From contig JASJZC010000004.1 of the NCBI GenBank assembly GCA_037178855.1, forward strand, positions 3,162,001-3,226,000: a stretch of 64,000 nucleotides of DNA, in the 5' to 3' direction. The notes below the pieces were generated by a model. It was not told the DNA's origin and did no database searches. It saw nothing but the letters and a program-made list of their open reading frames with translations. The stretch's first letter is position 1; each line of letters starts with the position of its first letter. The DNA is from Oscheius sp. JU75. Taxonomy: Eukaryota > Nematoda > Chromadorea > Rhabditida > Rhabditidae. Below are positions 12,731 through 24,097 of the stretch, in pieces. The position numbers and the translations under genes are program-made.

Positions 12731-15597
12731 GACTCTACACCTCCGAAACAACTCCTGGCTTAATAACAAGTGTTCTGAAAAATGCTAGTTACAACGGAAG
12801 AAAAGGAAAGCGTCAAGACGGAGAAGTTTTGATAGCGCTACAATAGAAACAATCAAGCAAGAAATGATGAAAATAACTTCAGAACCTTATGCTAGCCGAT
12901 AGATCGTCCACGTTGAATTAAATCAAAAAAAAAATTCAAATTACTTCCTTCCTACATTCAAGTTTCGTATAGTTAGCTGCTATTGGCAATGTATTTTAGG
13001 AAGATGACACAGGAAAAAAACAGAAAATTCAAGACACTGCCGAAATTGAGAGAGAAATTGTTTGAAATCGACTGTAATTTCCGCGAGACATATTTCAATT
13101 TAGGCTCATTTTTGGTAAATCACGAGAAAAGTTTCCTAATTGACGAAAGCTAGATGGAACCTCATTCTAATTAGCAACAAATAATTAGAAGCGCTTATTA
13201 TAAAAGTGCTGGTCGTTGTTCGGCAGCCCCATAGGCGAAATCAAAGCGGCCTGTGTTGCGAGGGACTGCCGCGCAGCGAAGCTGTCTCGCGAGCCTATCA
13301 GAACACTGAGCGAGTGTCAAACACCTGGGGATGACACGCCGTATGAACTATTCGACGATTGCGCTCATTGGCATATGATTTTCAAGAAAATCAGCCATAG
13401 TTGTTTTATTTCGATCCTAGAATCATAAATGCTTTGGAAAGAAAGGAGTAGATATAGCAAGGCTGTTCAAACGTTTTCTGGTTTCGATCTTCTCATTGTA
13501 TCATATGAAAATATTGCTGCTTCCCTATTTCCTCAGCAAAAAATTTCGAACAGCGTGGATTTCTTTTTGCTGTCAAACAGCTGCGCATGTAAATAGTCTT
13601 CTTGTATTAGAGATTTTTGACGAAAAGTAAGCAAGTGAAAAGGAAGAAGGAAAGGAGAATTTTTAGGATTTGCGAGCTGAACGCGTCGCAGATACTGTAA
13701 GAAGAGGTCGTGCTAGGACCCATTGCCGGCTAAAAATTGGTGAATGGCAGTTCTGAAACACGATCAAAATAATTTCTAAAAGACAAGAGTTGTGTGGTCC
13801 TTTCTTGTGTCAGTTATCAGATTCTGCTAGCGCTCGTCGATGAACGTCCTGCCGAAGTCCAAGAGGGTCATCCAAGCCAGTTCAGCCTCTGAAGATGCGT
13901 CGACTGGATGCTCCAGTTAAGCGGTTTTTGGTTGCCTTTTGGATAGTCTTTTGTTGAGTATTCCGAATGAAAACGAACAACTTGCTTCATCTTCTCCTCT
14001 TCACTCAATTCATGTTATTATTCATGCCATAGGTCCTGCTGAACTCTGTGGAATCGGTAAAGACGAGAATCGAGAGATGATACGCCCGTATAATGCCCAT
14101 AAGTACAGTACTAAAGCGAAGAAGAGGGCATCGAGGAATGTGCAGAAAAGGGACCTGATCACCCGAGCGGACCAAAAAATGCTTTGAAATGTCCGTATTT
14201 TAGGTTGATTTGCTTCAGCATGTATTCGCAAGGCGTTCTCCGCCACGTTCTTGTCTCAGCTCTGGATGGGCTCAGTCTCGAGTAGATCCCAGCTTCTTTC
14301 TTCGTCAATGATTCTCCGCAGAATTCGGGCACGCCCCATCTCCCAAAGCACCTTTTTGGTCCGTTCGGCAGGTGAAATCCTTTCTCTGGACGTTACTCGA
14401 AGCTCTTGTCTTCGAATGGACAATGTACCGGGCCGACAGTCTGAACAAGATAAATTGGTTGACATAGGGGGAATGCGTATTGCTGTTGCGAAAGACAAAC
14501 CAAACACAACTGTCCGTGTAACTGGAACACTCAATCGACAGATCTTTCAAGATGGAGTTGGACTCGGACGACGTTGACTCTTTGTTTTGGACTTTAACAG
14601 AAAGATCGTCGATAAAGTGGTGGGCTACGAGGATTTAAAAACACGATAATGGACCACACACCTCTAGACTCTCTGGTTTTGTTTTGATCGTGTTTCAGAA
14701 CTCCCATTCACCAGTCTCTACCCACCTCGACACCACCTCAGTCTCTAATACCTAATTTGAGTCCTCCGAAGAGAACATAACCAAAGCCCGATTTGGCCAT
14801 AAGGCTAAAAACTGAGATTCTCATATCTGTGTTACTTGGGACAACCACAGATCCTAGTCAAGGTGAAGGAAAACCAATGCGCTAGTGGGGTAGAAGGTTT
14901 GGGAAATTACAGCTGAGAGAAAGGTAAGCAAGATTGTGAAAGTAGCTCAACTTTTTGGAAAAAGCAGAAATATCTGACCTGAGAGCAAGTAGAAGACGCC
15001 TGGCGAGCTGGGAGCACTGGCGACCAAATAACTTCAACCAAATAAGTAACTTCGACAAGTCGAAGGGTTGACAGGCCAAAACTAGACTGCCCCAGAGAAT
15101 GAGATTGACTCTCATATTCTTCACTTTTTATCAGTAGAAGAACGGTTTTTCTAATTTCATTGTTCCCCAAGATGTCAGCCAAACGTATTTCCGACACCTT
15201 GACAAGTGTTTATTGCTCGTCTCGACGAAAATGCTTCAGCACCCTTTAGCGGTTTTAGCACCTTCAATAGTTTGGATTTCTTGTCTCTTTCTTTGATGAA
15301 GAAGTTTGGTTGTGTTCTTAATTGACAAAACTCGGAGTGACATATGCTCAGTTTGGAAGACTTTGAGAGACTTTCTTTTATCCTTATCCCTCGTATCACA
15401 AAGTTGTTCCGATGAGTGTTTTTATACAAATTATGACTACTCCAATGTCAATCGATGTTTGTGACTATGTTCAATTAGTATTTGTAACACTCGGTATCAC
15501 CCTCTTCTCTCGAATCGTTCGGGGGTTATAACAATATTTTTAGCCAGCCGCGAGGTCAATCGACAGCTGTGTCCCGGATTCCTTCCAACAAACCAGT
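12731..15597. other. gene-poor stretch between LARP1 and the MICU-like gene
   Basis: This holds the LARP1 upstream region and a roughly 1-kb imperfect inverted repeat (listed separately). On the minus strand, 14,940-15,197 is open for about 85 codons (including SEIRLADILGNNEIRKTVLL), which could be an exon of an unidentified gene, but I found no convincing splice partners. No other supported feature. Confidence 0.4.
13738..14714. repeat. large imperfect inverted repeat
   Basis: Left arm about 13,738-14,182 and right arm about 14,340-14,714 are diverged reverse complements around a roughly 157-nt spacer. The outer ends match nearly perfectly: 13,738-13,769 against 14,682-14,714, differing at about two positions. 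The next block, 13,787-13,810 against 14,643-14,666, is also close. The inner ends share GCGGACCAAAAAATGC-like sequence. Between these the match is weaker. The inner ends also translate to related strings (RASRNVQKRDL on the plus strand, RASSNVQRKDF on the minus), so the arms may derive from a duplicated coding piece. A transcript crossing both arms would fold back. Confidence 0.7.
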
Positions 15598-17518
15598 ATG
15601 AACTCATTTTTTCCTCGATTCTTCATCCGACTGAAACTGAGAGGAAAGTTGCTTATTCGGTCAGCTCAAGTGTTACGAATTGGATCGACAGCTACTTTAA
15701 TTGGAGGAACTGCTGCTACTCTGTACTTGAGTCAAATTGTAAATGCGGATATATTCGGTAAGTACCCCTTATAGACTCAGCCATAAAAGAGGTCAGATCG
15801 CTCGAAAGCTGAACAACTTCAAGTGATGACCGATCACAAACTGACCAAACGAGAACTTCGATTTCTTCAGTTTGCCTCAATTGAATACGATGACGTCATT
15901 TATATGAGTCCGATGGATTTCATCGATTCTCTAACTCTGGACGCTCCCAGAGAACGAGTTTATCGTCGGGTGGTCAAGGAGAAAGAGCTGCAGCAGATGC
16001 TCAAGAACACTCCTCCTTTTCGACGAGGAGGCAAGACTCTATTCCGAAATCTGGACCAGAGGGGGATTATCTCATACTCTGAGTATTTATTTTTACTTAC
16101 AATTTTGACAAGTACGTTGCAATACTCCAAAAACTATTATTCTTCAATTCAGAGTCCAAATCGGCGTTCAAAATTGCCTTCTTGATCTTCGACGAAGATA
16201 ATAACAACCAGATAGAGAAAGACGAATTCCTGTTGGTGAGTAGCTTGTCTTTTGTTCTATCATTGTCCGGCATGAAGCATGTTTTGTTGCTTGACTAGGA
16301 CGCAGAGGCATGCTTTTCTAGATCCGTAGTCTGACGTCCTCCCTGAGATCAACCAGAAAAATCGAAAATAACAAAGAAGTTCCTGTCGGATCACCAAGTG
16401 TAGGTTGCTCCCAATTGGGGAGCTGACTCTTCGTTTCAGTCATGTCAACTGGATATCAGTGACTTTCATTTCGCTGTCGACCGTCTTCATGCGAGACTTC
16501 TCACCGGAACTGACCAGTATTCACTAGTTTTCACTGTAAGGAAGGATATGGTTGCTCCAGAGGACAGGGGAGATGGACTCAGACTCTTTTTGTCTAGCTA
16601 GCTGGCTTGCTTTGGTTGACCATGATTGTGCTATATTCGGCTTTCTACTCTCTGATTGAATTTCTTTTGCAGATCTCGAAAATGTTCGCCAGAAATTCGC
16701 CGCTAATGGAATCAAGACTCGTTTTAGTCAGTTTACCATCCGGGGGACAGTCATGAGGGCTATGTTCTCTGCTAACACTAAAGTTTACAGAAATCAGAAG
16801 AGGAAGTCAAAAAGCAGAACACGACTCTCCTCATGCATCTATTCGGTCTTCGAGGGACACAGAAATTGTCGTTTGACGAATTTCAATTGTTCTATCAAAA
16901 CTTACAAGAAGAGCTAATGGAGATTGAATTCCATGAGTTTTCCCGAGGAAAAACAAAAATTTCCCCGGTGGACTTTGCCCGCCTAATTTTGAGGTAGTCC
17001 CGGTGATAGAGTTAGAGTCACGTGTTCAGATATACGATTGTGAACAAGGAGGATTACGCGACCTATATCAAAAGAGTCCATGACAGAACTTCCCCAGATG
17101 ATGTGGTTAGAAAAACTCTTTTCTTTGAGCAATTCGTATTCAGGGTGTCGATCTGGACCAATGGGCGCTCTTCTCGATCTTTCTGAATAACCTGGGAGAG
17201 TTCCAGACAGCGGTTCGTCTGTACACAAATGCTGACATGCCAGTCACAAAGGCAGAGTTCAGTCGAGCGGTCCAATGCACAATAGGTATTTGTTAAAAGA
17301 GAAAGATTCAACATTTCCCAGGAAAAGAACTGCATCCAGTGATAGTCGATCTGATATTCCGAATTTTCGACGCAAACAACGACGGCACTCTCAGCTATTC
17401 CGAGTTTTTGGGCGTCATGAACGACAGACTGCATCGTGGACTTCGTGGTCGTCTGGATAAGAATTGGGGATGGAAGACATACAAATCTTGCGTAATAAGT
17501 GAACTAGCTAGGCAGTGA
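15598..17518 (+). CDS. mitochondrial calcium uptake regulator (MICU2/MICU3-like)
   Basis: Starts MNSFFPRFFIRLKLRG, a basic amphipathic presequence followed by a hydrophobic stretch (TATLIGGTAATLYLSQI), as expected for import to mitochondria. Early exons are 15,598-15,757, 15,797-16,111, 16,153-16,235 and 16,322-16,399, with more to the stop at 17,516. The core has GVISY-type GIISYSEYLFLLTILT, a first EF hand DEDNNNQIEKDE, MICU-typical TTLLMHLFGLRGTQKLSF, and a second EF hand DANNDGTLSYSE followed by FLGVMNDRLHRGLRG. Both EF loops keep acidic positions 1 and 12, so calcium binding is expected. The family sets the calcium threshold of the mitochondrial uniporter. The ending DRLHRGLRG resembles MICU3 slightly more than MICU2. 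Its stop is 54 bp from the stop of the convergent LRR gene. Confidence 0.9.
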
Positions 17519-17571
17519 AACATTTCTTGATATCAAAAATCAACAAGAAAATAACAACATGAAAGTAAAAA

Positions 17572-19424
17572 CTACGAAAGATCAAGTTCTCGTTTGACAG
17601 GTCTGCTTTCGTAGGTTTTCCGGATTTGTTCCCCGTCTAAGCCACCAAAATCGATGAGACTGGGAAGACGGTCCGGAACACATCCGCCATCGGACAAGAG
17701 AGGAAGGAGTTGTCTGTAACGAGAATATGTTCAGCAAAGTATATTGTGACTACCTGAGTTGCGGAATTGAACATCTATTGTCAACAACAATCTGTTGAAG
17801 TCGCTGTCTTTGCTCCGCATTGTTACCAGCTAGAATGATGGAGAAGTTGGGGGTTTCAGCTTCGACTCCTTTTGAACAAAATAGTCGGATATCGACACTG
17901 ACAAGACTGGCTTCACTTAGCTGACGGGCTACTTCACGAAAAGCTTGTTTGGTCTCCCAGTCCGGAGTATAAGCTAAAATTACCAGAAGACCAAGCTTGA
18001 GATTTCTGAAGTTTGTTTGTTGATAAACTATTGTGTATTAGAAAACCTGTGAATTTCGATAAGACGTTGGACAATATTTTTTGTCCTGTCATCGTTCATC
18101 ACGCAGGGATCGACTAGATTCCAGTCGAAGACTAATGATGAGAGTCGCGGAAATCTGAAAGGAAAAAATAAGATGAAAATAGGCAGAGCTCACTTGGATG
18201 GCAAAATTGCCAAGAACTGTTCAGCATCGCGGTCTGAAGTGAAATTCAGTTCCTGGGCAATTAGAGTCTTGACAGTGACAAACTCTGTCGTTGAGGCCTA
18301 TACAACTATATAAGAAACCAAACACAGTCCGCGAGCTAAGTTCTTGCATTTTTGGTAGCCAACTTTTTCTGCTTGAGAAATTGAGACGATCAAAAAAGAA
18401 TTATTGAGCCTTCAGGCTATCTTTTCTATAAAAATGAGTTTCCTAGCTTACGTTCCCAAAAAATGGCGGTATATCTTTGACCCTTGCTATAAAACATGCT
18501 GTTTTGTCCTATCTCCAGAAAGGCTGTGATATAGCATGGGTCAAAAATATTTTTTTCTGCGGTGCGCGTTGCAATTTATTGGGAACGTAAGCTAAAAAAT
18601 CATTTTTTTTATTGGAAAGGTAGCCCGAACGCTCATCTTCAAATTCTGTTTTTGTTCGTCACAATTTCTCCACGAGAGAAAGTTTGGCGACCAAAAATGC
18701 AAGAGCTCCGCTCGTGGGCCCTAGGCTGCAAACCTCGAGCACTTTGACATCTACTCCGGGATTGCCAGAAAACTTGATCATTTCCACGTCAAGTTTAGAG
18801 AGAAGAGTGTCTATTTCGTTGGAAGAAACATCTAACGCTCTCAGGTTTAGTCGAGACAGCTCGGCAGAAACCTGGAACTTGTATTATTGTAAAAAAAAAA
18901 TACTAGCAGCCACCTACCAAATTCCAGTCGTCTCTGCTGAAAGTGACATCTTGATAAGCGAATCCCTCTAATAGATGTAGACGAGCCAACAGTTTGATCA
19001 AAGCGTCAATTTTTATGTCGCACATATTGAGATTGAGGACTTTCAGTTTTTTGAAGAACTCCGAGCTCTGAATCGGTTCTAGAAAAACAGTAGACGAACT
19101 TACAACAGCCGGGTTGACATAGTCTAAAGCCTGAAGAAACTCGTCCAACGGATTTTTTGGATTGTTGATCTCGAGGGAAGAAGGGCAAAGGCCGACTAAG
19201 CGGTCCCAGCGCAATGCATGAAGCACACCCGATCCATCCGAAAACCCTTAGAATATATGTTGGGCAAAACAGAAATGCAAAATACCTCGCAAACTTTCTC
19301 CAAATCGTTCAGCATGCTTGATCCTCCAGACGTACTGATCATTCCTGCTCACGTAGTTTTCCGGATGTTTCACCCATACAACTAAAGGTGAGTCACAATC
19401 CTTTCCAGATATTTTATCTACCAT
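17572..19424 (-). CDS. leucine-rich-repeat protein, function unknown
   Basis: Starts MVDKISGKDCDSPLVVW, five bases after an acceptor tract (tttacag). The middle has LRR-like units: FKKLKVLNLNMCDIKIDAL, LARLHLLEGFAYQDVTF, and LSRLNLRALDVSSNEIDTLL. The C-terminal part (for example LGLLVILAYTPDWETKQAF and SIILAGNNAEQRQRLQQIVV) is not a family I recognise. No signal peptide or membrane segment is seen, so it is probably intracellular. An F-box-type substrate adaptor is possible but I see no F-box. A palindromic repeat sits in the intron between about 18,300 and 18,735. It faces the ACADSB gene head-to-head with about 320 bp between start codons, so the two may share a promoter region. Confidence 0.65.
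18444..18594. mobile_element. palindromic MITE-like element
   Basis: A perfect 16-bp terminal inverted repeat (TAGCTTACGTTCCCAA at 18,444-18,459; its reverse complement at 18,579-18,594) continues imperfectly inward. A second stem lies inside: GACCCTTGCTATA (about 18,479) against TATAGCATGGGTC (about 18,531), 12 of 13 pairing. The 151-bp unit therefore folds almost end to end and has no coding potential. It sits in an intron of the LRR gene. No clear target-site duplication was seen. Confidence 0.75.
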
Positions 19425-19745
19425 TTGATCTGTAAATATACAGTCATCAGCGACAAATAGCAAGCTTGGAGGAAAAAGAAGATTGCTTGATTGAATTACA
19501 ATTTTAAGCTCCCGCGCATGTGCAAAATGCCGCCCAAGACTGCAATCTGAATTTGTGATACGTCGCGATTTTTTTTCGTGATTCAGCTTGGCCTGGTATC
19601 AGTTTGTTTGATGGATTCATTTTCGTGTAAAAATAAAGCTCAGGTGTTATAGGAAGAAAAAACATTTTCATTTTTGCTCCAACGCTGCCGTTCTTTGTAC
19701 ATCGAACTTGCCGTCGATCAAGCTGATTCCTTCTAATTTCAGAGA

Positions 19746-21247
19746 ATGTTGTCTTTGCGAGCCTCTTGCCTGAAAAACTCCACCCGTGGGCTTCTTTCCG
19801 GTGCAGCAGCCAAGCCTCGCTTCGATGTAGAAGGTCGACCACCTGCGCCTGTTACCCAGTTTTCCGAACATGAGCTCATGCTCAAGGATACCGGTTTGTT
19901 CACATTATCAACTCCCAGCGTGGTTTCCATTTAGTGAAGCGTTTTTCTCACAATGTCATAAAGCCGATTGTTCGTGAGATGGATGATCGCAGCCAGGTTT
20001 TTGATACATTTTCCAATTACTTCCTCTTTTGTAGATGCACCAGAGCGTTATCACAGGAACGTTCGAAAATGGGCTTATGGGGATTGAAGTTCCATCGAAG
20101 TATGGTGGTCCAGAATCGTCCTTTTTCGACGCTGTACTTGTCATCGAAGAGCTAGCAAAAGTATTACTGTATGTTTCAATCAACCTTGTATGTTTTCAGA
20201 TTGACCCTTCAGTTTCCGTTTTTGTAGACGTGCAAAACACGCTTGTCTGCCCGCTAATTGTTCAGCTCGGAACCGAAGAGCAGAAGCAGAAATATCTGTC
20301 TAAGGCCGTCACCGAATGGATAGGATCTTTTGCGCTTAGTGAATCGGGATCTGGATCCGATGCCTTCGCCCTTCAAACCCGAGCAAAGGCTGACGGAGAC
20401 GATTTCCTCATCTCTGGCTCTAAAATGTGGATCACCAACGCCGGACACGCCAGTTTCTTCCTAGTTTTTGCTAATGCTACCCCGGAAAAGGGCTACAAGG
20501 GCATTACTTGCTTCCTAGTTGACAGAAATCAAGAAGGTGTCTCGGTCGGAAAGAAAGAAGACAAGTTGGGAATTCGTGCTTCCAGCACTTGTTCTGTCCA
20601 TTTCGACAACGTCCGCGTGCCAAAGAGCGCAATCCTCGGCGAATACGGAAGGGGATACAAATACGCCATTGAATGCCTCAATGCGGGGAGAATTGGTAAG
20701 TTTTCTGCATTATTCATCCTCACGCATTACCCTTCTTTACAGGAATCGGCGCTCAAATGCTTGGTCTGGCCGAAGGTTGTTACGACTACACTATTCCGTA
20801 TCTTCAGGAGAGGAAACAGTTCGGCTCGAGACTGATAGACTTCCAGGTAGATTTCTACTCAGGCTGAATAGTTTTTATTGTAGGGAATGCAACATCAAAT
20901 CGCTCAATCTGCTACTGAAATTGAAGCTGCTCGAGTTCTCGTCTACAATGCTGCTCGTATGAAGGACAACGGCATTAGTTTTGTCAAGCAGGCAGCCATG
21001 GCCAAGTTGTACTCTTCCCAGGTTGCCACCTCCGTCACTTCGCGATGCGTTGAATGGCTCGGCGGTGTCGGTTTCACGAAGGAATTTCCGGTGGAAAAGT
21101 TCTACAGAGACTGCAAAATCGGTATGTTTTGAGCTATGTTTTATCTAAAGAAAATATTTTTCAGGAACTATTTACGAGGGAACTTCAAACATCCAACTAA
21201 ACACCATTGCCAAGTTGGTGGATTCCGAGTACAAGCAGATGGCCTAG
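19746..21247 (+). CDS. acadsb: short/branched-chain acyl-CoA dehydrogenase, mitochondrial
   Basis: Seven exons (19746-19893, 19935-19996, 20035-20160, 20200-20695, 20743-20845, 20884-21121, 21165-21247) join in frame. The N-terminus, [17 protein letters not shown], is a mitochondrial presequence. Family sequences include [13 protein letters not shown], the FAD/substrate signature [49 protein letters not shown], and [19 protein letters not shown]. The catalytic base is the glutamate in [16 protein letters not shown]. The enzyme oxidises 2-methylbutyryl-CoA and related branched or short acyl-CoAs in isoleucine and valine breakdown, passing electrons to ETF. The closest match is ACADSB rather than ACADS or ACADM because of IEELAK/VQNTL and RASSTC. 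The next gene begins 160 bp downstream on the same strand. Confidence 0.95.
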
Positions 21248-21407
21248 AAGACAACGGTTTTACAAGAATACGTGTTTTATCCAATTTTTGTACGAAACGA
21301 TAAAGTTTTATTACCATCGTGGCTGGAACTTGTTGTTGTCTGCTGGTATTTCTCTGTGTATATCGAAACGTTATTTTTCCCAATTTAGGCACTCTTTTCC
21401 AGAAAGA

Positions 21408-23980
21408 ATGTCTCTCACAGACGAGCAAAAAGCTCGAATCGCGGAAAACAAAGCAAAAGGCTTGAAGTTGAAGGCTGAACGGGAGGCTCGCGAAAAGGCC
21501 GCTGTTCGTATTTTTTTTTCTGATTAGCAATAAATTTTAGGTCTCAAAGCAAGCTTATCCGGTCCAAAAAAAGCCGATTCAGCCAACTTCAAAGCCAGTC
21601 GCTACTAATAATGTATTTTCGAATAACTCTTTCGTAAAATTCGTTGTTTTAGTTCAACCACACCGCTACAGTCAAAACTGCATCCTGTCCGGAAGTCAAG
21701 AAGCCGTATGCTGCAACTTGTTCGACGTCTCCCGGCGACACCACCTCTGCTCCTAAAACGTTCCCTATTTTCAATCAGGTATGTCTTACTTTATAGCTCT
21801 TTATTGATCTTTTCAGATCAGACATCCTCAGATTACTTCCAATGGTCATCATCGCCCTCCATCCTTGGCTCCACTTCCAAAGTCTAACGTCAAGGTCGTC
21901 CTGAAGTTTGTCAACTCGGATCGAGTCAAAATCACCTTCCAACCATTCCATCAAGCAGTTGTTGAAGCTATCAAAACACTGAAATCGCGCCAATATGACG
22001 ACAAAGAACGTGTTTGGACTATTCGCATCGAGGATATTCGTCAGTCCTATACTATTCTACCAGCTGTCAAAGTTGGCTATCCCCTCTTTTTACCTATAGA
22101 TTTTAATTCAGGAATGTAATGTAACTGTTGAGCCGATTCCGGAGTCAACCATACAGGCGATGACAAACCTCAAGCTAGAAACTGTTCCCGACAATCTCGA
22201 GACGGTCATCGACTCAAATCTCGTAGGAGCACTTTTCCCTTATCAGAAAGGAGGTGTTAGGTTAGCTTCTCTTGTGTAGCCCATTACTTTATTTGGATTC
22301 AGTTTTGCACTGGCTCGTAATGGTCGTGTTATGATTGCTGACGAGATGGGTCTCGGTAAACTACACCTATTTATTTCCATTAAGCGTAATTTTCCAGGAA
22401 AATCGATCCAGGCACTCGCCATTGCCCGCTATTACAAGTAAGTATCATCTTGTTCTTTCAAATCACTGAACATCCAGAGCCGAATGGCCGCTGCTGATTG
22501 TCTGTCCCTCTTCGGTCAAGGCAGCCTGGAAGAAGCAACTGAACACTTTCCTTCCGTACATTACACGCATCCACCTGATTGAGAAGAATGCCGATCCGCT
22601 GCCAGATGCTCGCACTTCGAACACTGTCATCATTATGTCCTACGAGATGATGGGTCTCAAATTGGCCGAACTCGAGATCAAGAACTATCTGGTGATGATT
22701 CTGGACGAGTGTCATATGCTGAAAGAAGTAAAAGCCAAGAGGACTCAAGCAGCCACATCTTTAGCCAAGAAAGCAACTCGTGTCATTCTGCTCTCCGGTA
22801 CTCCTGCAGTCTCACGACCTGCTGAACTCTATTCGCAAATTCGTCTTGTTAACCCACATCTGTTCCCCAATTTCAAGGTATTTTCTTTATTTGTTCGAAA
22901 TATAGACTGTTCCAGCAATTTGGTATCCGATACTGTGACGGAAAAGAAGGACGATTCTGCTTTGAGACTAAAGGATGTACAAACAGTGAGGAGCTAGCAG
23001 CTATTTTGACGAGAAGAGTCATGATCAGACGATTGAAGAACGACGTTTTGCACGATCTTCCGGACAAGCGAAGAGAGGTTACATTTGGAAAAATTTGTGA
23101 CTATCAGCTATTTGCAGGTCGTCTATTTGTCCGGATCGTCGATTGACAGTAGGATGCATAGTTTGCAGAAAGCCAAGTCGATGTTCGAGGCCAACAACGG
23201 AAACGGTTCTAAGGCATGTCTTTTTTTGATTGGTCTGTATTTACTTTGTTAACAGCCCCAAAACAATGACTCCCTGTTAGAGTACTTCAGTCAGACGGGC
23301 ATTGTCAAAGCAGCCGCAGTTTGCGAACACATTCTCGATAACTACTTCCATGCAGATGCTCCGCCTCGAAAAGTTCTCATTTTTGGACATCACCAGATCG
23401 TTCTGGACACAATCCAAGTCGAAGTACACAAAAGAAACTTGCGTTCCATTCGAATCGACGGAGCTACCCCGGCAAATCAGCGAGGCCAGCTCTGCGATAG
23501 TTTCCAGACGGATCCTAGTGTTGTCGTGGCTGTCCTATCGATGACCGCTGCAGGAGTCGGAATTACTCTCACGGCTGCTACCGGTTAGTTTGAAACAGTC
23601 TTATTGTAACTGAATTTCAGTGGTCGTTTTCGCCGAGCTACACTGGAATCCAGCAACTCTGCTTCAGGTTCGTCCAACTTTTTTGGCTTTACCAATAGAC
23701 ACGTTCAGGCTGAAGATCGCGCCCATCGCGTTGGTCAAAAAGACAGTGTATTTGTACAATACCTTGTGGCCAGAAACACCGCCGACGACGTCATTTGGCC
23801 GATGATTCATAGGAAAATCGAGATTCTGGGACAGGTACAGTTCTTCCAGTTTGTCCTCATGAGAATCTCCAGGTGAAACTTTCGAACGACAATCTAAAGG
23901 ACGCCGATCATACCCATATGTCCTGCGGAACACCTGCATCAAAAAGGCGTCGAACTGATGAGCAGGTTGTCTTCGATTAG
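21408..23980 (+). CDS. smarcal1: SMARCAL1-type annealing helicase (SNF2 family)
   Basis: The N-terminus, MSLTDEQKARIAENKAKGL, resembles the RPA-binding start of SMARCAL1. A HARP domain follows (NVKVVLKFVNSDRVKITFQP, with VWTIRIEDI). The SNF2 ATPase has FPYQKGGVRFALARNGR, Walker A DEMGLGKSIQA split by an intron between GLG and K, Walker B box DECHMLK, LLSGTPAVSRPAELYSQI, then the second lobe VLIFGHHQIVLDTIQ, SMTAAGVGITLTAA, and arginine finger motif AEDRAHRVGQKDSV. These define the HARP/SMARCAL1 branch, which rewinds RPA-coated DNA and remodels stalled replication forks. The box reads DECH where vertebrate SMARCAL1 has DESH. It ends in a basic tail (ASKRRRTDEQ), a likely nuclear signal. Confidence 0.95.
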
Positions 23981-24097
23981 ATCTCACATTACTGTATACT
24001 TGTCTGTACCGGTACGTTACTTTTACGTGTGCTGTTTTGTCTATATTCCCACTGAATCTTTTGTTTATTGACCCGTAGTCTGTTACAGATATACAAA

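Noticed and set aside
14207-14240. ALRIHAEA-like string matching part of NEK10
   Set aside because: Only eight residues and not continued; treated as coincidence.
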